Part shown: one piece after another, positions 1 through 7,786 of the stretch
Numbering within the stretch: position 1 is the first letter of the stretch
Layout: the number at the start of each line of letters is the position of its first letter
Source: Gemmatimonadota bacterium
GTDB taxonomy: Bacteria; Gemmatimonadota; Gemmatimonadetes; Gemmatimonadales; GWC2-71-9
Assembly (NCBI GenBank): GCA_024640185.1
Contig: JAHEFN010000031.1
Span: forward strand, 1-13,489
Direction: 5' to 3'
Length of the DNA: 13,489 bases
Translations under genes and position numbers: made by a program
Notes under the pieces: generated by a model
Seen by the model: the letters and a program-made list of their open reading frames with translations, nothing else
Database searches by the model: none
Told to the model about the DNA's origin: nothing

Positions 1-123
1 CGCCAGCGAGAACATCGTCGAGACCAGCCAGAGCGCGGCGCTGATCGGGTTGGCCCGGGTGACGCACAGCAACGCCGACAGGATCGCCCAGCCGGCAAAG
101 CACCAGAAGACGATCTGCACCAC
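1..123 (-). CDS. nuoJ: NADH-quinone oxidoreductase subunit J, N-terminal fragment
   Basis: This is the first part of a membrane subunit of respiratory complex I, cut by the left window edge after about 41 codons. The visible protein is one hydrophobic helix (about residues 3-20) followed by a segment containing TRANPISAALWLV, which matches the conserved first loop and second helix of NuoJ (the 'T..NP..A...L' pattern). Several in-frame GTG codons could start it: 129, 123 or 120. I chose 123 because a G-rich Shine-Dalgarno stretch (minus strand, 133-138) lies 9 bases upstream; the GTG at 129 touches the nuoI stop and would have almost no spacer. It follows nuoI directly, as in the standard nuo order. 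The family call rests on a short fragment plus its position. Confidence 0.85.
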   Translation of the reverse strand, partial: MVQIVFWCFAGWAILSALLCVTRANPISAALWLVSTMFSLA

Positions 124-129
124 GTCCAC

Positions 130-636
130 TTACTCCCCCCTCGGGTCGGTCGGGTCCCAGAGGGTCGACACGGGATGGGATTGGGCGGCCAGCCGTTCGT
201 GATCGTACACAAACCGGTCGCGGGAATACTCGGCGTTCTCGTAGTGCACGCCGACGTGAATCGCCTCCTCGGGGCAGACCTCCTGGCAATACCCGCAGAA
301 GACGCACCGGAACTCGTCGATCTCGTAGATCAGCGGATAGCGATTGCCGCGTTCGTCCTCTCCGGGCACCAGCTTGATGCAGTTGGCCGGACAGATCTGC
401 GGGCAGAGGCCGCAGGCGACGCACTTCGAGCGTCCCTGTTCGTCGGTCAACATCCGGTGGGTGCCGCGCCACCGCGTGGCGATCCGCCACTCGTCGTCGC
501 TGCGCACTTCCGGGTATTCCATGGTGACCCGCGGCTGGAGCAGGTGCTTGAAGGTCAGCGCCATCCCCTTGAGAGTCGCGCGGACGTAGGACACGCCCTG
601 CTCCGGTCGCTCCATCACCTTCACGCCGATCGCCAT
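130..636 (-). CDS. nuoI: NADH-quinone oxidoreductase subunit I (8Fe ferredoxin-type)
   Basis: NuoI carries clusters N6a and N6b, which pass electrons from NuoG towards N2 in NuoB. The 168-residue product, of usual NuoI length, has two CxxCxxCxxxCP motifs: Cys72/75/78/82 and Cys111/114/117/121, ligating two [4Fe-4S] clusters. The N-terminal stretch around residues 15-40, with the GMALTFKHLL helix, is the typical membrane-associated amphipathic helix of NuoI. The frame is open upstream to 915, but the ATG at 634-636 overlaps the nuoH stop by one base (TAATG) and gives the family-like N-terminus. The extension would run antisense-like and arginine/glycine-rich through nuoH, so it was rejected. 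nuoH lies upstream and nuoJ downstream. Confidence 0.97.
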   Translation of the reverse strand: MAIGVKVMERPEQGVSYVRATLKGMALTFKHLLQPRVTMEYPEVRSDDEWRIATRWRGTHRMLTDEQGRSKCVACGLCPQICPANCIKLVPGEDERGNRYPLIYEIDEFRCVFCGYCQEVCPEEAIHVGVHYENAEYSRDRFVYDHERLAAQSHPVSTLWDPTDPRGE

Positions 637-1862
637 TATGCCTCCACCCGCAGCTGGACGGGGGTCCTGGCCCCCACCCCCGACACGACCCGGCCCCGAT
701 CGAGCCAGTAGAAGAGCAGCCAGCCGAGCACCACGTTGAGGCCCAGGAGCACCAGCGACTGCATCACGGGGCTGGCCTCGGGGAGCGTCTGACCGATCCC
801 CCAAATCGTGCCCGCCGTCACCATGATGTAGGCGAGGGCGATCGGCAGCAGCACCTTCCAGCCGAGCGACATCAACTGATCGTAGCGGAACCGCGGCAGG
901 GTCCACCGGATCCACATGACCACGAAGATCCAGAAGAACATCTTGACGAAGAAGGCCAGGAAGGTCAGCACGGTCTGGAGCACCCCACCCTGGGTGTCCC
1001 AGGTCGTGAACGGAATGTCCCAGCCCCCGAAGTAGAGGGTCGCGATCATCGCCGCGATGGTGACGATGTGGGCAAACTCCCCGATCATGAAGAGCGAGAA
1101 CTTCATCGCGCTGTATTCGGCGTGGTAGCCGGCCACCAGCTCCGATTCGGCCTCGGGCATGTCGAACGGCAGCCGGTTGGTCTCCGCGAACCCCGAGATG
1201 ACGAAGATGAAGAACGAGATGAACAACGGACCGACGAACCAGAGGCCTTCCTGTTGGCGCGTCACGACCTCGCTCAGCGCGACATTGCCGGTGAGCAACA
1301 GCACGGGGATGAGCGACAGGCCCATCGCGACCTCATAGGAGATCATCTGGGCGCTGGCTCGCAGGCCCCCGAGCAGCGAGTACTTGCTGTTGGAGGACCA
1401 CCCGGCGAGCGCGACACCGTAGACCCCCAGCGAGGAGATCGCGAGGACGAAGAGGAAGCCAATCGACAAGTCGGCCACCACCATCGGCATCGGACCATCC
1501 CAGGTCAGCTGACCGATCAGCGGCAGGGTCCAGTCGACCGTCACCGGCAGCGGCGCCGCGAGCGGCACCACGGCCATCAAGGAGACGGCGGGGATGAAGC
1601 TGAGCGCCGGGGCCAGCAGGAAGAGTCCCCGATTGGCGCCGGCGGGGAGCGTCTCTTCCTTGATGAAGTTCTTGATGCCATCGGCCGCCGGTTGCAGGAT
1701 CCCCCACGGCCCGACCCGATTGGGACCCGGCCGGTTCTGGATCCAACCGGCGACCTTCCGTTCCATCAGGGTCAGCAGGGCCACGCCGACGAGCACCGTG
1801 GTGAAGACGACCAGCATCTTGATGGCGCTGAAGAAGATGAAGCCCTTCAGTTCCGGGGTCAT
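636..1862 (-). CDS. nuoH: NADH-quinone oxidoreductase subunit H
   Basis: NuoH is the membrane subunit at the junction of the two complex I arms and lines the quinone chamber. The 408-residue product is polytopic, with about eight or nine hydrophobic segments from residues 8-30 to near the C-terminus. Signatures include MERKVAGWIQNRPGPNRVGP at about residues 33-52, part of the quinone-site loop, and the acidic-loop motif PFDMPEAESELVAGYHAEYS, which holds the conserved acidic residues of the E-channel. The ATG at 1860-1862 overlaps the nuoG stop as ATGA (4 bases). A longer frame to 2027 exists only because nuoG is GC-rich. The gene ends in a one-base overlap with nuoI. I see no damage to conserved segments. 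Confidence 0.97.
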   Translation of the reverse strand: MTPELKGFIFFSAIKMLVVFTTVLVGVALLTLMERKVAGWIQNRPGPNRVGPWGILQPAADGIKNFIKEETLPAGANRGLFLLAPALSFIPAVSLMAVVPLAAPLPVTVDWTLPLIGQLTWDGPMPMVVADLSIGFLFVLAISSLGVYGVALAGWSSNSKYSLLGGLRASAQMISYEVAMGLSLIPVLLLTGNVALSEVVTRQQEGLWFVGPLFISFFIFVISGFAETNRLPFDMPEAESELVAGYHAEYSAMKFSLFMIGEFAHIVTIAAMIATLYFGGWDIPFTTWDTQGGVLQTVLTFLAFFVKMFFWIFVVMWIRWTLPRFRYDQLMSLGWKVLLPIALAYIMVTAGTIWGIGQTLPEASPVMQSLVLLGLNVVLGWLLFYWLDRGRVVSGVGARTPVQLRVEA

Positions 1863-3424
1863 CGGACCCCTCCCGCGGCAACGGGGGCGATCACCCGCCC
1901 CGTGAAGCCGAGCTGGGCATGGGTCAGCCCGTCGAGTGCCGGCAAGGCCGCGAGCGCCTCGGACGCCGTCGCGGGAGCCGTCCTGGCCTCGTCGGCCAGC
2001 GCCCAGGCATTGGCGGCCACCCACCAAGCGGGCCGCGCCATCCCCGGAGGGGTACGGGCCGGCAGGAATCGCTGCGCCCGACCATCCCGGTTGATGAAGA
2101 CCCCTTGCTCCTCGACCATTGAGGTGATCGGCGCGAGCACGGCGGTGTTCTCGAGTCCCGGCTCGGCCACCGTGCTGAGCTGGACCACCGCCCCGGCGCG
2201 GGCGACAACGGCCAGCTCGGTGTCGCTGAGGGGGGCGTCAACGAGGATCACCAGGTCGGTGTCGGGGGCGCTCGCCACGGCGGCATGCCAGTCGGCACCG
2301 GCGCCGAGCAGTTGGGCCCCATGGAGATTGGCGGCGCGCTCGGCCCGGAGGGCGAGGTTCGCCATCCCGGCGAGGGGGACCTCGTCACCGAGGGGCACCC
2401 GCATCGCGGCGGTGACCCGTCGTCCGGAGAGCAGCCGCAGGATCCAGCCGATCGACTCGGTCGACACCCGGCCGCCCAGGAGGACGGTGACCGCGCCCTC
2501 GCCTTCGGCCACCAGGGCAGCCACCCGCTCGAGGGTCGACTCCCATGCCGTGCCCTCGAGGCCCTGCTCACCTCGAACTGCCGCCTCCTCGAGTCGATCG
2601 CCTCGGTTCATCCAGCGATAGTCGGCCCGGCCGGTGTCACAGATGAAGTGGCGGTTGACCTCGAGATTGGGGCGCGGACGAAGTCGGACCACGACCTCGT
2701 CACGGGTGTCGACCATGATGTTGCAGCCCTGGGTGCAGCCCGGACAGACCGAGGCGGTCTTGTCGAGGTCCCAGGCCCGGGCCTTGTGGAGAAAGTCCTT
2801 GGAGACCAGGGAGCCCACCGGGCAGAGGTCGACGACATTGCCGGCCCACTGATGATCGAGGCGGTGGGCCGGGTCGATGCTGATGGTGGCCCGGTCGCCC
2901 CGCTCGGAGACGGTGAGCACCGATTCCTCGGCGACGTGGTCCATGAACCGGACACACCGGGTGCAGAGGATGCAGCGGTTGGGGATGTAGAGGACATCGT
3001 GGCCGAAGTCCTCCACCGGATTGAAGCGCTTGGGATAGTCCGCGTACCGGGTGCCCGCCTGCCCTTCCTGGAAGACGAAGTCCTGCAACTCACACTCGCC
3101 GGCCTGGTCACAGATCGGGCAGTCGAGCGGGTGGTTGATCAGCAGGAACTCGAGGACGCCCTCCCTGGCCTTCTTCGCGGCCGGGGAGTGGACGTGTACC
3201 ACCTGGCCCTCCCCGGCGGTGGTGACACAGGCGGGGACCATCTTGGGCAGCTTTTCGACCTCCACCAGGCACATCCGGCAGACGGCTGGCGATGGCAACG
3301 AGGGGTGGTAGCAGTAGTGGGGCACCACCACCCCGGCCTGCTTCGCCGCCTCGATCAACATCGTGCCCTTGGGGACGGTGACGTCCATCCCGTCGATGCT
3401 GAGGCTTACCGTGGCATCGCTCAT
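1859..3424 (-). CDS. nuoG: NADH-quinone oxidoreductase subunit G, short form with N7 ligands
   Basis: NuoG is the large Fe-S subunit of the complex I peripheral arm. In order, the ligands are: N1b [2Fe-2S] Cys38/49/52/66; N5 His98, Cys102/105/111; N4 Cys151/154/157/201; and the off-pathway N7 set Cys227/230/234/262, with the CxxCxxxC-x27-C spacing known from E. coli and Thermus. The N-terminus is a ferredoxin fold. At 521 residues the protein is far shorter than E. coli NuoG (about 900) or Thermus Nqo3 (about 780), so only about 260 residues of the molybdopterin-oxidoreductase-like part follow N7. That tail is Ala/Gly-rich and weakly conserved. The ATG lies 4 bases after the nuoF stop and has a GGAGG at 3434-3438, 9 bases upstream. 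The stop overlaps nuoH by 4 bases. Confidence 0.96.
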   Translation of the reverse strand: MSDATVSLSIDGMDVTVPKGTMLIEAAKQAGVVVPHYCYHPSLPSPAVCRMCLVEVEKLPKMVPACVTTAGEGQVVHVHSPAAKKAREGVLEFLLINHPLDCPICDQAGECELQDFVFQEGQAGTRYADYPKRFNPVEDFGHDVLYIPNRCILCTRCVRFMDHVAEESVLTVSERGDRATISIDPAHRLDHQWAGNVVDLCPVGSLVSKDFLHKARAWDLDKTASVCPGCTQGCNIMVDTRDEVVVRLRPRPNLEVNRHFICDTGRADYRWMNRGDRLEEAAVRGEQGLEGTAWESTLERVAALVAEGEGAVTVLLGGRVSTESIGWILRLLSGRRVTAAMRVPLGDEVPLAGMANLALRAERAANLHGAQLLGAGADWHAAVASAPDTDLVILVDAPLSDTELAVVARAGAVVQLSTVAEPGLENTAVLAPITSMVEEQGVFINRDGRAQRFLPARTPPGMARPAWWVAANAWALADEARTAPATASEALAALPALDGLTHAQLGFTGRVIAPVAAGGVR

Positions 3425-3428
3425 CGGC

Positions 3429-4736
3429 TCAGGCCTCCACCATCACCGGCGCCCGAGCACCAGTGAGATAGGCGTCGAAGTCGGGTCGGAACTTCTGGAT
3501 GCCGCTGATCACCGGCGCGGCACAGGAATCAGCCAGCACGCAGATGGTTCGCCCGGTCATGTTGTCGGCGAGGTCAAGCAGCAGGTCGAGGTCGGCCGAC
3601 TTCCCCTCCCCGCGCAGGATCCGTTCGAGAATCCGCGTCGTCCAGGCGGTGCCTTCGCGGCAATTGGTGCACTGGGCGCAACTCTCGTGGGCGTAGAAGC
3701 GGGCCAGCCGCATGATCTGGTAGACCAGGTCGGTGCTGTCGTCCATCACGATCATTCCGCCCGACCCCAGCAGCGAACCGCTGGCCGCGATCCCCTCGTA
3801 GTCGGTTGCGCAGCCAGCCACCTCCTCCGGCGTCATGATCGGCACGGAGGAGCCGCCGGGAATGACGGCCTTCAGGGTGCGCCCCTCGCGCATCCCGCCA
3901 CACAGGTCGAAGATCAGTTCCTGCATCGGCAGGCCCATCGTGATCTCGTAGGTCCCGGGTCGCTGCACGTGGCCACAGACCGAGATCAGCTTGGTCCCCG
4001 TGCTCTTCGGCGAGGAGAGCGAGAGCCCGGCGTACCATGCGGCGCCCCGGGTGATGATGTGGGGCACCGCGGCAAGGGTCTCGACGTTGTTGATGGTTGT
4101 CGGCATCCCGAAGAGTCCGGAGACCGCCGGGAAGGGCGGCTTGATCCGAGGATTGCCGCGCTTGCCCTCGATGGCGTTCATCAACGCCGTTTCCTCGCCA
4201 CAGATATATGCGCCGGCCCCCCGGTGCACGAAGATGTCGATCCGCTTCCCGGAGCCGCAGGCATCTGGACCGATCACCCCCGCGGCGTAGGCCTCGGCAA
4301 CGGCGCGCTCGAGGATCTCCGCCGGCTCGGTGTACTCGCCACGGATGAAGATGAAGCAGGTCTCGGCCCGGATGCCCAGACAGCCGATGGCGCATCCCTC
4401 GATCAGGGCGTGCGGCGTCCATCGGATGATCTCGCGGTCCTTGAAGGTCCCGGGCTCGGACTCGTCGGCGTTGCAACAGAGGTAGTGGGGGCGGCCGTCA
4501 TCCTTGGGCATGAAGCCCCACTTCATGCCGCAGGGGAACCCTGCCCCGCCCCGACCGCGGAGGCCCGACGCCTTGACCTCATCGACGATCGCCTCGGTGG
4601 TCATCTCCAGCGCTTGGCGAAGCGCCACATAGCCGCCGCGGGCCACCCAGCCCTCGAGACTCCGGGCCTCCATCTCGCCGAAGTGGGTCGACAGGACCGG
4701 GGTTTCCTTGGGGTGGATCGGATGCGGATAGCCCAT
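3429..4736 (-). CDS. nuoF: NADH-quinone oxidoreductase subunit F (FMN/NADH-binding, 51 kDa)
   Basis: NuoF binds NADH and FMN and is the electron entry point of complex I. The 435-residue protein has the glycine-rich GLRGRGGAGFPCGMKW segment (residues 58-73), the CNADESEPGTFKDRE FMN-site motif and the GAGAYICGEETAL segment. Near the C-terminus are the N3 [4Fe-4S] ligands Cys353/356/359 (ESCAQCTNCREG) and Cys399. Length matches the family. The ATG overlaps the nuoE stop by one base (TGATG). NuoF forms the dehydrogenase tip with NuoE, just upstream, and NuoG, just downstream. A hydrogenase or formate dehydrogenase diaphorase subunit would be the alternative, but the complete nuo context rules that out. 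Confidence 0.98.
   Translation of the reverse strand: MGYPHPIHPKETPVLSTHFGEMEARSLEGWVARGGYVALRQALEMTTEAIVDEVKASGLRGRGGAGFPCGMKWGFMPKDDGRPHYLCCNADESEPGTFKDREIIRWTPHALIEGCAIGCLGIRAETCFIFIRGEYTEPAEILERAVAEAYAAGVIGPDACGSGKRIDIFVHRGAGAYICGEETALMNAIEGKRGNPRIKPPFPAVSGLFGMPTTINNVETLAAVPHIITRGAAWYAGLSLSSPKSTGTKLISVCGHVQRPGTYEITMGLPMQELIFDLCGGMREGRTLKAVIPGGSSVPIMTPEEVAGCATDYEGIAASGSLLGSGGMIVMDDSTDLVYQIMRLARFYAHESCAQCTNCREGTAWTTRILERILRGEGKSADLDLLLDLADNMTGRTICVLADSCAAPVISGIQKFRPDFDAYLTGARAPVMVEA
3434..3438 (-). promoter_or_regulatory. Ribosome binding site for nuoG
   Basis: GGAGG on the minus strand, 9 bases before the nuoG ATG and inside the last codons of nuoF. It fixes the nuoG start and is the clearest Shine-Dalgarno inside the operon. 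It sits at one of the few junctions where the genes do not overlap. Confidence 0.75.
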
Positions 4737-5233
4737 CAGGGATACCTGGCCAGGAGGTCAGCAACGGTGTCGGGGGTCACGGACTCGATGAAGTCATCGT
4801 TGATCAGGATCGGGGTCACGAACGCGCAGGCCCCGAGGCATTCCACCTCGATCACGGTGAACCGCCCATCCGGCGACGTGGCACCGAGGTCGCCGCAGCC
4901 GGTGTGGTCGAGCAGCGCCGCCACCACGTCCTCGGCACCGCACATGTTGCACGGCGAGGTGGTGCAGACCTGGATGAAATGCCGCCCCACCGGATGGGTG
5001 TGGTACATCGTGTAGAAGGTCAGCACACCGCGGACATACGCCGGCGTCAGCTCGAGTTCGGTGGCGATCTCCTCGATCGCCTCCGGGCTGATCCAGCCGT
5101 GGGCCTGCTGGGCCATCCAGAGCGCCGGCAGCAACAGCGCCTGTCGGGTCGGGTACCGGGTGGCGAGTGCCTCGAGACGGGCCTTCCGCTCGGTGGTGAA
5201 CACCGGTTCGGTCGGCGTCGCGTGTTCGGTCAT
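4736..5233 (-). CDS. nuoE: NADH-quinone oxidoreductase subunit E (24 kDa, [2Fe-2S])
   Basis: NuoE carries the [2Fe-2S] cluster N1a beside the FMN of NuoF. The 165-residue product has an N-terminal helical domain (about residues 15-75, including the usual LLPALWMAQQAHGWIS stretch) and a C-terminal thioredoxin-like domain with ligands Cys90, Cys95, Cys132 and Cys136 (CTTSPC and CLGAC). A further cysteine, Cys98, follows the first pair; it is not one of the four canonical ligands by spacing. The ATG overlaps the nuoD stop as ATGA, and the stop overlaps nuoF by one base, which suggests coupled translation of D, E and F. Confidence 0.98.
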   Translation of the reverse strand: MTEHATPTEPVFTTERKARLEALATRYPTRQALLLPALWMAQQAHGWISPEAIEEIATELELTPAYVRGVLTFYTMYHTHPVGRHFIQVCTTSPCNMCGAEDVVAALLDHTGCGDLGATSPDGRFTVIEVECLGACAFVTPILINDDFIESVTPDTVADLLARYP

Positions 5234-6516
5234 CGGTCCACCTCGCCCATCACGATGTCGACGCTGGCATTGATCGCAATCACGTCGGAGAGCAGCGCCC
5301 CCTCACAGAGGCGCGGCAGGACGGAAAGATTGATGAAGGACGGCGGTCGGATCCGCCAGCGCACCGGCTTGGCGCTGCCGTCAGAGACCATGTAGTAGCC
5401 GAGCTCCCCCTTGGGGTTCTCGACGCCCATGTAGACCTCCCCGGCCGGCGGCTTGATCCCCTCCATCACCTGCTTGAAGTGGAAGATCATCGCCTCCATG
5501 TCACTCATCGCCCGGGACTTCGGTGGCAGGATCACTCGGGGATCGCTGACGTTGACCGGCCCCGGCCGCAGCCGGTCGAGCGCCTGCTCGATGATGCGGT
5601 TGGACTGGAACATCTCCTCGAGACGCACCCGATACCGGTCGTAGACATCGCCGTGCACACCGATCGGCACGTCGAAGTCGAACTCGTCGTATCCGAGGTA
5701 GGGGCGATCCTTGCGGACGTCATAGTCGACCCCGGAGGCGCGCAGCATCGGACCGGAGAGCGACCAGTTGGTGGCGTCCGCGCCGTTGATCACGCCGACA
5801 CCCTGGGTGCGACCGATCCAGAGGGCGTTGCGGGTGAACATCGTGTCCACCTCATGGAGGGTCTTGGGGAAGCTGGTCACGAACTCGCGCAGCCCCGCCT
5901 CCCACCCATCCGGGACATCGGCCATCATCCCGCCGACCCGCGAGACCGACGTGGTCAGTCGGGCGCCGGTCCAGGCCTCCTGCAGGTTGTAGACCCGCTC
6001 ACGTTCCTGGAACATCCAGAGGAACGGCGTGAACGCGCCGAGGTCGATCCCGGTGGTGCCCGCCCAGACCAAATGGGAAATGATCCGCGACATTTCCATC
6101 GCGATGACCCGGAGCAGCCGGCAGCGCTCGGTGATCTCGATGCCCATCAACGCCTCGACGGCGAGGGCCAAGGCGATGTTGTTGGCCATCGGGGCGAGAT
6201 AGTCGGTCCGGTCGGTCAGCGGGATGATCTGGTTGTACTGGCGGTACTCACCGAGCTTCTCGAAGCCGGAGTGGAGGTAGCCGACATGGGGCACCACCCG
6301 GCGGACGGTCTCCCCCTCGAGCTCGACGACCAGCCGGAGCACGCCGTGGGTCGCCGGGTGCTGCGGGCCGATGTTGACGAGCATGTGCTCGGCACCGAAG
6401 TCGTCGGAGACGTGTTCGGAGGGCCGGCGTGGGATCCCGAGCGGGACGTTGGTGATGCGTCCGGTGGCATCGACGACCGGGGTCCGGAGCTCCATCTCGA
6501 CGGTTCTGGTGCTCAT
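5230..6516 (-). CDS. nuoD: NADH-quinone oxidoreductase subunit D (49 kDa)
   Basis: NuoD, with NuoB, builds the quinone-reduction site of complex I and is evolutionarily related to the large subunit of [NiFe] hydrogenases. The 428-residue protein has the GPQHPATHGVLR motif at residues 50-61 (His53, His57) and Tyr106 in TDRTDYLAPM. The His57-Tyr106 spacing equals that of the quinone-binding His38/Tyr87 pair in Thermus Nqo4. It ends in DIVMGEVDR, matching the family C-terminus. The hydrogenase nickel-ligand cysteines are absent, as expected. The N-terminal ~40 residues are variable. It is not fused to NuoC, unlike E. coli. ATGA overlaps join it to nuoC upstream and nuoE downstream. Confidence 0.98.
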   Translation of the reverse strand: MSTRTVEMELRTPVVDATGRITNVPLGIPRRPSEHVSDDFGAEHMLVNIGPQHPATHGVLRLVVELEGETVRRVVPHVGYLHSGFEKLGEYRQYNQIIPLTDRTDYLAPMANNIALALAVEALMGIEITERCRLLRVIAMEMSRIISHLVWAGTTGIDLGAFTPFLWMFQERERVYNLQEAWTGARLTTSVSRVGGMMADVPDGWEAGLREFVTSFPKTLHEVDTMFTRNALWIGRTQGVGVINGADATNWSLSGPMLRASGVDYDVRKDRPYLGYDEFDFDVPIGVHGDVYDRYRVRLEEMFQSNRIIEQALDRLRPGPVNVSDPRVILPPKSRAMSDMEAMIFHFKQVMEGIKPPAGEVYMGVENPKGELGYYMVSDGSAKPVRWRIRPPSFINLSVLPRLCEGALLSDVIAINASVDIVMGEVDR

Positions 6517-7166
6517 TCGGCGGCCCGCCGTCCGCTCTCGACCAGGCGTCGACGCATCTCCTCGGGCAGCTCGTGATACGCCTCGGCGATCGAGAGCTCC
6601 TCGAGGGTGTAGTGGGCCTCGGGATTGGCATCGAGGGCCTGCCGGGTCTGTTCGCTCCGGGAGCGGTGACCGCGCAGCGGAAAGGACTTCCGCAACGGGT
6701 GGCCTTCGTCATAGGTCTGCCACATGAGGATCCGACGGAGGTCGGCGTGCCCCTTGAAGCGGACGCCGAACATGTCCCAGACCTCGCGCTCGAGCCACTC
6801 GGCCCCGGCCCAGATGTCGGTGACCGTCTCGACCTGCAATGCTCCCTCGGGATCGAGCAGCACCTTCACGCGAAGGTCGACCCTGCGGGCCAGGGCGCGG
6901 AGCTGGTAGACCACCTCGAAGGCACGCTCCGGGTCGCGATACTCCACCGCGGTGACGTCGGTGAGGTAGTCGAAGTCCTGGCTGGCGTCCTCCCGGAGCC
7001 ATCGCAGGATGGCCTTGGCCCGGTCTGCGGCCACCTCGACCATCACCTGGCCATTGCTCTCGTGTGTCCTCAGGACGGCCGCCCCGAACTGCTCAGCCAT
7101 CGCCCCGGCGGTCTCATGGGCCGCGGCCAGCGCCGTCGCCGCCATGCCGTTGCGGCCCTCGGTCAC
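6513..7166 (-). CDS. nuoC: NADH-quinone oxidoreductase subunit C (30 kDa)
   Basis: NuoC is a structural, cofactor-free subunit of the peripheral arm that packs against NuoD. The 217-residue product has the 30-kDa signature LEREVWDMFGVRFKGHADLR at residues 125-144, continuing into RRIL, and then the HPLRKSFPLRG stretch. The start is a GTG at 7164-7166 that overlaps the nuoB TGA as GTGA. An internal ATG at codon 8 is possible, but it lacks the coupled overlap seen at the other junctions. The N-terminal ~25 residues are Ala-rich and poorly conserved. The stop overlaps nuoD by 4 bases. Confidence 0.97.
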   Translation of the reverse strand: MTEGRNGMAATALAAAHETAGAMAEQFGAAVLRTHESNGQVMVEVAADRAKAILRWLREDASQDFDYLTDVTAVEYRDPERAFEVVYQLRALARRVDLRVKVLLDPEGALQVETVTDIWAGAEWLEREVWDMFGVRFKGHADLRRILMWQTYDEGHPLRKSFPLRGHRSRSEQTRQALDANPEAHYTLEELSIAEAYHELPEEMRRRLVESGRRAAE

Positions 7167-7786
7167 GACGACCTCGTCTGGGAGACCGAGTTGCCGAACG
7201 GCTCCGAGATCTCATCGATGATCTCGGGCCGCCGGAACAGGCCATCGGGTTGGACCAGGTGCTCGATGCGGAGCGAGGGATCGCTGATCGACTCGCCGCG
7301 GATCTTCTTCTGCAGGAGCATGACCCCGTAGAGCAGCCCCTCGGGCCGTGGCGGGCATCCCGGGACGTAGACATCGACCGGGATGATGGTGTCGATGCCC
7401 TGTACCATCGCGTAGGTGTCGAAGATGCCGCCGGTGGAGGCGCAGGCGCCCATCGAGATGGCCCACTTGGGCTGGGGCATCTGGTCCCAGATCCGCCGGA
7501 TCACGGGTGCCAGCTTGAACGGCAGCCGCCCGGCGCAGATCAGCACATCGGCCTGCCTCGGGGAGAACGACATCCGCTCCATCCCGAAGCGGGAGATGTC
7601 GTACCGTGAGGCCGCCGTCGCCATGAACTCAATGGCGCAGCAGGCGGTGCCGAACGGCATCGGCCAGAGTGAATTGGACCTGGCCCAGTTGGCAAGGAAG
7701 TCGAGTCGGGTCGTGACCCAGTTGGGCGAAACGGTCTCGAAGAGATCGTGCTCGCCCCCTGGGCCGGGGGGGGGCGTCAGTCCCAC
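7163..7786 (-). CDS. nuoB: NADH-quinone oxidoreductase subunit B (N2 cluster)
   Basis: NuoB carries [4Fe-4S] cluster N2, the immediate electron donor to quinone. The 207-residue protein has the tandem-cysteine motif GTACCAIEFM (Cys49, Cys50), Cys115 in SMGACASTGG and Cys144 in VPGCPPRPE, a complete N2 ligand set. The likely start is a GTG at 7784-7786, overlapping the end of nuoA by 10 bases. The first codons encode GLTPPPGPGG, written partly by a run of nine C bases (minus strand, 7774-7766). No ATG, GTG or TTG follows in frame before Met43, which is just ahead of the cysteine pair. The start is therefore constrained to the beginning of the frame, and tract length decides whether the N-terminus is in frame. 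Confidence 0.97.
   Translation of the reverse strand: MGLTPPPGPGGEHDLFETVSPNWVTTRLDFLANWARSNSLWPMPFGTACCAIEFMATAASRYDISRFGMERMSFSPRQADVLICAGRLPFKLAPVIRRIWDQMPQPKWAISMGACASTGGIFDTYAMVQGIDTIIPVDVYVPGCPPRPEGLLYGVMLLQKKIRGESISDPSLRIEHLVQPDGLFRRPEIIDEISEPFGNSVSQTRSS

Noticed and set aside
637..915. N-terminal extension of nuoI
   Set aside because: The frame is open but lies within nuoH and encodes an Arg/Gly-rich sequence. The ATG at 636 with TAATG coupling gives the normal NuoI length.
1068..2621. 517-codon plus-strand open frame
   Set aside because: Antisense to nuoH and nuoG, very rich in Arg, Glu, Gly and His; no domain recognised.
4940..4948. Extra cysteine (Cys98) in NuoE as a novel cluster ligand
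   Set aside because: The four canonical N1a ligands are all present, and a cysteine at this position is common in NuoE relatives.
3363..5015. 550-codon plus-strand open frame
   Set aside because: It lies antisense to nuoF, nuoG and part of nuoE, which have full family motifs. Its composition (Gly/Ala/His/Arg-rich) and lack of any recognisable motif fit a high-GC shadow.
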